Source: Holtermannia corniformis (Eukaryota > Basidiomycota > Tremellomycetes > Holtermanniales). From it: a stretch of DNA of 64,000 bases. Both the position numbers and the translations under genes were made by a program. The notes below the pieces were generated by a model. That model searched no databases, had not been told where the DNA came from, and worked only from the letters and a program-made list of their open reading frames with translations. Of the stretch, positions 56,343-64,000 are shown piece after piece. The stretch lies in assembly GCA_001599935.1 (NCBI GenBank), contig BCIJ01000018.1:217590-281589 (forward strand), given 5' to 3'. Each line of letters begins with the position of its first letter. Position 1 is the stretch's first letter.

Positions 56343-59300
56343 TCAGAATGCCGTGCCGACAGCGCCTTCGAGCAACGCTCCGGCATCCGCCGCGGCAAGC
56401 CATCGGCAGTCGACGTACTTTGCGCCTATATATTCTCGAATGTTTCTGTTGACGCAATCAGTCCAGCTTCCGATCGATCCGGTCAGCACTCACTCGTCGG
56501 TAGCCACGACGTCGGCTGGCTTGAGGCGTTCCCACACGGCGTTGCCGCGCTCGTTGCCCCACTGCCTGGCCAGCAAGATGGATTCTTCACTCCAACGGTC
56601 GAGATCGAGCGAGCGGACTTTGGAGATGTGGGTGCCAAGACCACGGTGCTGTCGTCATCAGTCTCGGGCGGGTGACAGTGACGAACGACTCACGATCCCG
56701 CAACAACGTATGCACAAGAACATGACCAAGGGTGTTCCCCTCAGATCTTCCGACTGATCAGTGTCCGCCCACACGCACGAGCCGTCAACGTACTGATCGT
56801 AGCCCACCGGCTCGCCTTCATCGCTTTGCCGCAATCTGCACACTTGAGATTCCCCGGCGCACCCGCGATCCGACGCAACATGGTCATATCAGGCCTGTCA
56901 CTCGCTCCCGCCCGCTCCTGTGCAGGCGCCTGGTCCGCACTCCGCGTACGCTCCATCTGCTCACCCGCCTTACCCGCCGGTGCCAAGCTGGCGCCGGCCT
57001 CGCTAATGACGCGCCGCTTCAATTCCCTCTCTTCCGATGAAGCCGAGCTTAGCCCAGCCATGGCCATGACAGACGCCTCGATCTCGTCATCCACGCCCTC
57101 GACAAACCACGATGAACCGCGATGAGTCGTGTGCGAGCTCTTAGGCGTGCCAGTCGATGACGGGGTATGGCCGTCATCCGATGTACGCGGCAGACCGCTG
57201 TACCCAGGCTGCGGAACGTCCAGTGACGACGTGCTCTTGCCGGCACCGACAGCTTTCGAGATGCGCTCGCTGGATTGCTTGAGCGCGTTCTTGAGCGAAG
57301 TCTTGCGTGCCATGGGCCGACCCCAGCGCGATATGACGCTTGGCTGGCCGAGGCTATCCGGTACAGCGGGCATTGAGTGCCGATTGCCGGCACCTTGCAA
57401 ATCCTTGATGATTGGCCTGGGTAGCCCTGAACCGCGTGCGGGCAGTGCGTGATCGTCGAGGGATCCAGACACTGTTCGGAGCTTGCTCGCGTCGAATGTG
57501 CGAACAGACGATGTGCCGTTGATGCACGATTCGATGGCGTTGCAGATTGCATACAGCCACGACTGGACTGTCAGCGAGTTGATTGTACGAATGGCATAGC
57601 ACACACCTTCATCTCTTCGTTTGATGTAGCTTGATACAGCCGCCGGCCTTGCGAAGGCGTGACGACCTCGAACACTGCGTTGTATCAGCACGTCCATGCG
57701 CAGCTGAGATGACCGACCAAAGCGCCGCTCGGTCCCTCTCCCCTCGCGCACACTAGCAAACTTGAGATCAATCGCCGCTCTCGGCGCCTCTGGTTTGCCC
57801 AGTCCATCACCGCGGTACTCGTAGATGCGCGACTGCTCCAACACGACCCAAAACTCTGAATCATGGCAATCAGCTTCAGCCACGCCACTCACGCAAAGAC
57901 ACAACTCACTCTCCCATTTGCCACGCTCCTTGCTTTGCCCGCCTACGCCCTCCCAAGCTCCAAGACCCCACAAGACACCCTCCTTCTTTCGCCCCGCTTG
58001 CACGCGCTCCGTGTCCTCGTCACCCTCGCCCTTTAATCCACCTACCCCGCCCCAGTTGCGCGTCGGGACCGGCTCATCCACATAGGGCGACTGGTATGAC
58101 CCCGGCGTAAGCTGGATCGAATGCCGAGATGGCAGTACTGGTCTTGGCTCGTTGGCGGCTGCAACAGCGGCAATGGACGCCGCAGTCGGTTTCATAGGTG
58201 AAGTCTCGATAATGACGTCGCCATCCATTGGGGGTGATCTGAACCCCGAGCCTGGACCCCCGCTAGATGAAGAGGACGGCTGTTGTTGAGCTGACCATCT
58301 GGCCGGCCTTGGGATCGGTGCAGAACGCGCCTCGAGGCTTGAACTCGAACCGCTGCGGAGTGCACTGAGGTCAAAGCTACCGCGCGATCTACGCTCCTCT
58401 TTCGCCGGTGGCGCTTGCGTTTGCAGAGCAAGCGACTGCGAGCTCGCGCTCGGCACGAGAAAGTCCTTCAGCCGACCGCCGACTGATCGGCGTTTCTTGG
58501 GTCCCTTGTGCGCAGGCGCATGATGGTGACCGTGATCGTGACCGTAGCTCAGTCCTTGACCTTGCGGCGCGTGCGGTTTGGGACTATCAGAGACCTCGAC
58601 CCATACGGCGCCATCGTCTGCCGCGTCCGAGGATCGGGACTTGGCATCGCGCTCAAGCAGGTGGGTTTGATAGTCGCGTTCTTGCCAAGCTTGGATCAGA
58701 TGGCTGCGGTATGTTGCGAGGTGGCCGAGATTGTGCGACAGATGTGTTGTAACGGTCGTGCTGGGATGAGTGAACGTCGAGCCGGATGCCGAGGTGGTGG
58801 TGGACAACGAAGAGAGACTAGGCGATAAGCCTGGTCGGTGCCGTGGTTCTGTGGCGTTGACTAGATTGCCTAACCAACTATAGACGCCTACGAGGGCATC
58901 GACGCAAGAGATGCTGGTTGGCGGGACGGAATGCAAGAGCGCCGAATGGTGGTTGTATCGCGCGAGATCGAATGATGCTGTTCTGGCACGGTGTTGAATG
59001 TCCGACTCGGAGTGTGCAGGGGTAGAGGACGATGAGGACGAGGGAGCGAGGTATAGTGATGTTGACTGATAGTATTGCTTGGCGGTTTGCTACAGCAGGC
59101 CGTCAGCGTCGCGACGAGCATCCGAGCAGTTTACACACATCAAACTTGGCCTGAGCGCCAGAGCTACCTGCGAGTCCAAGAGCCTGCGCCTTGATCTCGT
59201 TTTTGAGTCTCGCGACATTGTCAACGACAAGCTTCTCCATCGCGTCACGCTCCTTGCGCCGCTCGGCACGTCTCCACCCCTTGCCGCCCAGCTCTCCAAA

Positions 59301-59672
59301 CAGCCCTCCATCAATCCCCGAACCCGGCTTGACGGTCCCGACCTCGAGAAACGCTGCGAGATCGCCCAACGACGTGAATAGTTCATCTTCGGCCTTCTCA
59401 AGCTGCTGATAGAGCGCCAGCACCGTGGCTGATGTCGACAGCACTGCCTTTGAGAGCTTCTTGAGGTGTTGGGCCGAGTGATCCAGTGCGGAAAAGGTGC
59501 TACGGAGGAGTAGAGAGTCGGGTAGAGGGTCAAGGGGCAGCACTGGGTGCTTTGTCGGTAGCGGCGGCGGCGGCATGACAGTGCTGGCCGACGACTCGGA
59601 AGGGAAGGGCACCGATGAGAACAGGTCTGTAGGCGATGGCAAGGGCGAAGGGTGGCGAGGAGGCGGCAACAT
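56343..59672 (-). CDS. BAR-PH-ArfGAP protein (ACAP/Age-type)
   Basis: GTPase-activating protein for Arf, acting on Golgi/endosomal membranes. Start is the ATG at 59672, MLPPPRHPSPLPSPTDLFSS. The BAR-like N-terminus has RSTFSALDHSAQHLKKLSKA, ALYQQLEKAEDELFTSLGDL and KLVVDNVARLKNEIKAQALG. The PH region has FWVVLEQSRIYEYRGDG and VFEVVTPSQGRRLYQ, ending SWLYAICNAIESCINGTSS. The ArfGAP zinc finger is CADCGKAMKASRWATINLRG, TPLVMFLCIRCCGIHRGLGT, HISKVRSLDLDRW (CxxC-x16-CxxC with the following Arg), then GNERGNAVWERLKPAD. The end is DAGALLEGAVGTAF at 56343. Between the domains lie long Ser-rich tracts. About eight introns. Confidence 0.92.
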
Positions 59673-59942
59673 GGTCAGAGGGGTCGTCCATCAACACCCT
59701 GGCGCCCGACGGTCGGTTCTTGACGGTTTCCGCTTGGTTTTCCGCGCTCGCAACGGCCTCGTAGCGATCCAGCGTGTCTCCCCTGCCAGTCTGCAGCTTT
59801 CCGTACTGCCCAGTGGTGGTGGTGTCCCCCTCACGAGCCCACAATGGTGTCCTCTCGTGCGGTGCGTGTTGGTGACGTGGTGCGAGCTGCTCTTGATCCC
59901 TTTTGACGGTCAAGAGAGTTGGAGAACCACACAAACATCACC

Positions 59943-60671
59943 ATGTCCACTTTCGATGCAAACACGGCAGGCAACCTGCAAGAGGTCGAGATGCAGTTTG
60001 CCGTCAAGACGGTCGAGCACCTCGAGGTCGGTCGCTCGTGCACGCCCAGTGCCAAGTGATGGCGACTGATAGCACGCAGGCGTATGAAAAGCTCATCACT
60101 TCCATCCCTCCAAGCAAGCTCAAGCTCACTCCGTCAGTGAAGGGCCGCCTACATGCTGCATAATTGACGCTGACCACCCGCAGTATCGATGACGAGCTCC
60201 ACTCGCACCTCCTCGACCTGTTTCCCCACTTTGCCGAGGCTCACCACCTGCAAAACCTCGACGAAGACAAGATGAAGTCGGCTTCGGGCAAGGAAAAGTG
60301 GCGAAGCTTTATCATGACCGTGCGTATCGTCTTTCCCTATTGCTGCGTGGAACCGAGGAGCCTGGTCCAGCCCGTATCAATCCTCTCCTGATCCTCTTCT
60401 TCGACCATTTTCAGACCACGAGCGCTGCATCGCAATACCTATCGCTTCACCATATCAGGCAAACATCAAGCTAACGCCCACACAGTACGAAAAGACGTTG
60501 ACAGACTACAACTTTGGGACCCTGATCCGCCGCGACGCCCACCAACTGTACTCGCAAGACAATACCATCCTCGTCACCCGCGCTCAGTTTGTCGCGCTCG
60601 AGGTCGCGCGGAACAGGGCCGGGGTCAACGACAAGGTCTACGAGGCCGCAAAGGCTGCCAAGAGCTCATAG
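59943..60671 (+). CDS. PBDC1-like protein (YPL225W family)
   Basis: Small conserved eukaryotic protein; the yeast homologue YPL225W is reported to help fold eEF1A during translation. Start is the ATG at 59943 (CACCATG): MSTFDANTAGNLQEVEMQFA. It continues VKTVEHLEAYEKLITSIPPS, IDDELHSHLLDLFPHF, KSASGKEKWRSFIMTYEKTL, TDYNFGTLIRRDAHQLYSQD and NTILVTRAQFVALEVARNRA. All the conserved blocks are present. The intron before YEKTL (about 60320-60486) is about 165 nt, long for this window. Stop is at 60669-60671. Confidence 0.9.
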
Positions 60672-61428
60672 CGTGGACCGCGGATGGGAGGAGTGTATCT
60701 CGTGAGCTGAGCATTGCATGCATACTGTATCTGTCGGCTGTGAGCCGTTGATCTCCTGTCGCCAAACCTTGATGTGCGGTGGCTCGAAGTGGGCGTGTGC
60801 CGACATGAAAGGTCGCAATGTCTGCGCTGGATCACCGCTGTCAGCCGCAAGGTCGACCATCACGCATCGAAGAAGTGGAACGCCGAGCGCGGCTGATGGA
60901 CCTGCCAGTTCAGCACTCTGCTTGACAGGTTCGACGGAGCTCCTCCATATCAACTCGCACACTTCCGCTGTGCGCAGCTGCAGCGCACTCGCCGCGGAGC
61001 GCAACTGACCCGACCCACTCACGGTCGCTTCAGACCTGTTCGTGTTCATGTTATCACCATCTGGGTCAGCAATCTCTTCCTGACATTGAGTGTGAATCGC
61101 CGCTGCGCAATAGCTGACATCACCCGCGTCGGTGCAAGAAGCGCGCTGATGACCTCTTAGCCGTCACTGTCACCGACAGCTACCAGCGCGCGGTGGACAG
61201 GGGTTGACACAGAAACTGACATTGGATCTACAGATGTTCACGAGAAGCGATGCAGACATGATACGGTTCGGGTCGCGCGATGGTCGTCTCGAGTCGATGC
61301 GATATGCAAGGGATCTATACAGGTGAGTGCGAGAAAGATTGGAAGAGAAACAGGCGCAGATCTCGAATGCGACAGGAGATGACTGTCGGGGCGTCAGTTG
61401 AATGTAGTGCAGAGAGGGGACTGACCGA
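60672..61428 (+). other. Convergent intergenic region, no gene seen
   Basis: 757 bp between the ends of the PBDC1-like gene and the first F-box-like gene. Open frames in it start at non-ATG codons or lack any conserved look. No repeat or RNA was recognised. Confidence 0.4.
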
Positions 61429-62344
61429 CTAGGCGCTCTTCTGCTTGCTCTTGTCGTCCTTGAGCAGCTTGCGCCATGAGGTCTGGCTCGGTTCCGTCGA
61501 TCGCTTCTGAGACGCCCATGACCCGATGAGCTCGTCGAGAGCGCGCCTGACCCAGTCCCGAGCACGCTGACCCCACACAGGCTCAGCGCCAAGCCAGGAT
61601 ATGTCGATGATGGGCCGTTGTTCCAGGTAGTGTGCCAGGAAGGCTGCGTCGGATAGCGGTTGTCGGTGGAGACCTCGAAGGCATTCACCTCGGAGGTAAA
61701 CTACCAGTGGTGTTGGTATCATCGCTTTCTCTTCGGGCAGCGCTGGTCTCGAGGCGGCGAATGACGCATGGACCCAGAGGCTTTGGAGGCGGCTGCAAGG
61801 GACGAGGAGCATAATGATGTCTCTCAAAGGCATCCCATCAGTGGGAGGACTGCTAAGCCAACCAAGGTTGAGTTCAGCGAGGTTGGGTGACGCGCCCACT
61901 ATCGCTGACAGCAGTGACGGACTGGCGTGCAGGCGGAGGTCGATATGCGTGAGACTCGCTTGGCTGGTAGGGCATGATTGGATGCTTTTGAAGGGATCTT
62001 GAAGATTGTGAAAGCATCGCGCGGCATACTGCCAAAGTCGACAGACCGGACGAAGCTTGCGCAAAGCTTGAGGCGATCCTACGCAGACGTCGGCTCCGGC
62101 TATCTCCCGGTCAACCAGCACCTACCTTTGAAGCATCCGGACCCATAAGATCTTCCAAACCATCAATCGTTTTCATATCCTTGGAAATCTTCAGGGAACG
62201 ATACAGCTTGGCGAGAGCGAGCGGCAGATGGTGCTTGCTTAGCTCGATGCACATGAGGTTGGTGAACGTGTCGTTGTAGCGAAAGATCATTGACATGAGC
62301 TCGGTGTTGTGTCCGACCTTGGTGGCCGCCGATATGGGTGCCAT
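61429..62344 (-). CDS. F-box/LRR-like protein (copy A)
   Basis: Start is the ATG at 62344, MAPISAATKVGHNTELMSMI. The N-terminus FRYNDTFTNLMCIELSKHHL, PLALAKLYRSLKI resembles the degenerate F-box start of basidiomycete F-box-like proteins. After an intron comes LRPVCRLWQYAARCFHNLQD, then LRR-like segments (LTHIDLRLHASPSLLSAIVG, NLAELNLGW, CSRLQSLWVHASF). The C-terminus PVWGQRARDWVRRALDEL parallels copy C. It ends Lys-rich at 61429. Such proteins usually act as substrate adaptors for SCF ubiquitin ligases; this is inferred only. Confidence 0.6.
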
Positions 62345-62633
62345 AGTGAGAGATGTCGTATTGCCTAGCTTGGCTATAGAGGATACTAACTGGTGCGAGC
62401 TGGTCGTTGGTGAGATGGCGGAGAGGGGTTGCGCGCACGGACGTCGCTTGTCGCCACCTGCGTAGGACGCGCAAGCTGGTGACCAGACGTATGACCGGCT
62501 GATACTAAACGCTGAAGAGAGCACAGTGACACTGATGGTCAATGCATCGGTTAATGAACACTAGGGCACACGATATCATCTTGGATTCAAACAGACTTGG
62601 AGCGTGTTGAGCTGAGTAGAGATCAGTCTTCAG

Positions 62634-62747
62634 CTAGCGATGGGCAATCACGATACGAACGGTACACGCCAAGATGTCGTTGTGCGAGAAGATGAGTGCG
62701 CGTAGCTCTGGCGTTGAGCCAACGCGAGTCGCAACCGTCGACTTCAT
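62634..62747 (-). pseudogene. F-box-like N-terminal fragment (copy B)
   Basis: A frame of 37 residues from the ATG at 62747, MKSTVATRVGSTPELRALIF, followed by SHNDILACTV and a stop at 62634. It aligns with the first 35 residues of copy A (ATKVGHNTELMSMIFRYND) but lacks the rest; no LRR sequence follows before copy A begins. It is either a decayed paralogue or the first exon of an unusual transcript. Confidence 0.45.
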
Positions 62748-63142
62748 GCTTGCGTGCGCTGCTTGAGACGTATTCACGGAGGTGCAGTCGTCGTCGTTGA
62801 CCGCGATAGGGGTAGTCCGCGCGGACAAGCCCGTAGCCACCCGTGCGCACTGTCAGAGTCTACAGTCGTCGCTGCATGGCGTATGTGACATATACATCTT
62901 AAAGAAGGACTGCAGTGTATAGGATAGAAGGCGGTAGGCTGTACAAACAGATTGGTGAACTGGCGAGGTATTCGGATGAGCTTGTAGGTTGCGGTACTGG
63001 ACGATGCGGTGCGAGTCTTGGGTCAATATGTATACATTGTCAGGTGGTGGTTGTTCGGCGACACTTGCGGCAAGACGGTCAGCTTTGCTCGTTTGTGACC
63101 GCGGACCTGATCACTCACGATGATCGGGGCCGCTGCGGTGAT

Positions 63143-64000
63143 TTAGAGATACCCTCCGAGCGTTGCCTGACAGGCGCGGTGTATCCAATCGATGGCTTGT
63201 TGCGCCCAGCTGGGTGGTGGTTTGGAGGGTGTCGGACCATACGCATAAAAGTACGCGTGGGGCGCGTACAGCTTCAGATAGTCCATGTCTGGCGCCGAGA
63301 AGGCTTGCGAGCCACGGAGTTCAGTGCCATGCAGAGACACGAGTAGGAGCCTAGGAAAGCACGTCTCTGGTAGCTGCAAGTTCTGCGGCCAAGGGCGCAC
63401 ACCGGCGCGCAGATCCAGGCACTTCAGCTGATCGCACGGTAACAAGGCTTGCAGCGCGGCTCCCAGAGGGACGAGTGTAGTGCCGTCGTAGCGGTCGGCG
63501 TAGCGGCCGACTTCAAGGTGCGTGATGGCGTGAAACAACTCGGCCACTCGTCGTAGAACCTTGATGCTCGTCGCGCACGGTAGAGTCAGCTCTTTCAAAG
63601 ATTCGCAAATACCCGGCAGAGATCCGAGTGCGCCAAGCAGACGTAATACGTCGTCCTCGCGAGCTTTGATGCACCGAATTCGTAACTTGACAAGCTGCAT
63701 GACTCCGACTTTGAGCCTGAGAGCGGTGAGGCGACGTTGTAGTGCTGACACCTCAGACCAGTCGAAGCTGACGCTTGTGAGTTCGGGTAAGCTGCACTCG
63801 GTGCACGGCCATGGTAGCGTGCTTGGATAGCTTAGCACATCGGCAGACCCAGTGAATTGTAGGCGCATGGTCCAGCTAGCTTGTGGCGGTGTAGCGCAGT
63901 GTTCGGCTGCTGACGCACAAGTCACAACGACATCCCACCGACCGAAGTCATATCCGGAAATGTAGTTTGTGATGGAGAAGCTGATTGTTGCCGTCTTGCG
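63143..64000 (-). CDS. F-box/LRR-like protein (copy C), N-terminus beyond window
   Basis: The open minus-strand frame runs from the window edge to the stop at 63143, about 285 residues, with no intron needed. It contains ISGYDFGRWDVVVTCASAAE, SLPELTSVSFDWSEVSALQR, RLTALRLKVGVMQLVKLRIR, SLKELTLPCATSIKVLRRVA and QLKCLDLRAGVRPWPQNLQL, a series of leucine-rich-repeat-like strands. It ends SWAQQAIDWIHRACQATLG. The tail parallels copy A (GQRARDWVRRALDELIG). The F-box expected at the N-terminus lies outside the window. Confidence 0.55.
   Translation of the reverse strand, partial: RKTATISFSITNYISGYDFGRWDVVVTCASAAEHCATPPQASWTMRLQFTGSADVLSYPSTLPWPCTECSLPELTSVSFDWSEVSALQRRLTALRLKVGVMQLVKLRIRCIKAREDDVLRLLGALGSLPGICESLKELTLPCATSIKVLRRVAELFHAITHLEVGRYADRYDGTTLVPLGAALQALLPCDQLKCLDLRAGVRPWPQNLQLPETCFPRLLLVSLHGTELRGSQAFSAPDMDYLKLYAPHAYFYAYGPTPSKPPPSWAQQAIDWIHRACQATLGGYL

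Overview
The window is nuclear DNA of a GC-rich, intron-dense fungus, almost certainly a basidiomycete. Genes average about 1.8 kb. Most are cut by many very short introns (typically 44-60 nt, GT...CTGAC...AG), and intergenic gaps are often under 300 bp. Products such as Med31, Mad1, Bir1, SRP72, Sed5, SmG, ALG10, a JEN-type transporter and a Git3/Gpr1-type receptor are fungal in style. The genus cannot be fixed from sequence alone. A compact Pucciniomycotina-like yeast would fit, but that is inference. I saw no transposon, CRISPR array, rRNA or convincing tRNA.

Layout (strand in brackets). 0-10.6 kb: 3' end of midasin (+), NIPA-type Mg transporter (+), Bir1/survivin (-), mitochondrial ribosomal protein uL23m (+), dicarboxylate carrier (-). 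10.9-16.3 kb: unknown membrane protein (+), tandem-GFA protein (-), CHY zinc-finger protein (+), JEN-type carboxylate transporter (-). 16.8-21.4 kb: myosin essential light chain (+), SUMO E1 subunit Aos1 (+), Med31 (-), a strikingly short SRP72 (+). 21.4-24.2 kb: small or unknown genes, including a putative secreted protein. 24.2-29 kb: glutamate-cysteine ligase (-) and an alpha/beta hydrolase (-). 29.9-36.9 kb: WSC-domain wall protein (-), a 1.5 kb gene-free gap, a large type II membrane protein (+). 36.9-43.5 kb: Sed5 (-) with a 979-nt intron, SmG (+), ALG10 (-), deoxyhypusine synthase (-). 43.6-52.6 kb: Mad1 (+), cyclophilin H (-), DHHC palmitoyltransferase (+), acidic nuclear-type protein (-), bZIP factor (-). 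53.1-60.7 kb: Git3/Gpr1-like GPCR (-), BAR-PH-ArfGAP (-), PBDC1-like protein (+). 61.4-64 kb: three tandem F-box/LRR-like units (-), one reduced to a fragment and one cut by the window edge.

Most genes are housekeeping and not functionally clustered. Shared themes are secretion and the Golgi (SRP72, Sed5, ArfGAP, ALG10), mitosis (Bir1, Mad1, and possibly the light chain in cytokinesis), RNA processing (SmG, cyclophilin H) and glucose or carboxylate use (GPCR, JEN, dicarboxylate carrier). Reading the introns by hand shows many micro-exons (3-21 nt), one GC-AG intron, one enormous intron in SED5, an SRP72 that lacks its central TPR block, and a cyclophilin H with a one-codon gap beside the catalytic arginine. 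No obvious new multi-gene system (defence, biosynthetic or mobile) is visible. The best leads are these gene-structure anomalies and several conserved-looking unknown proteins.
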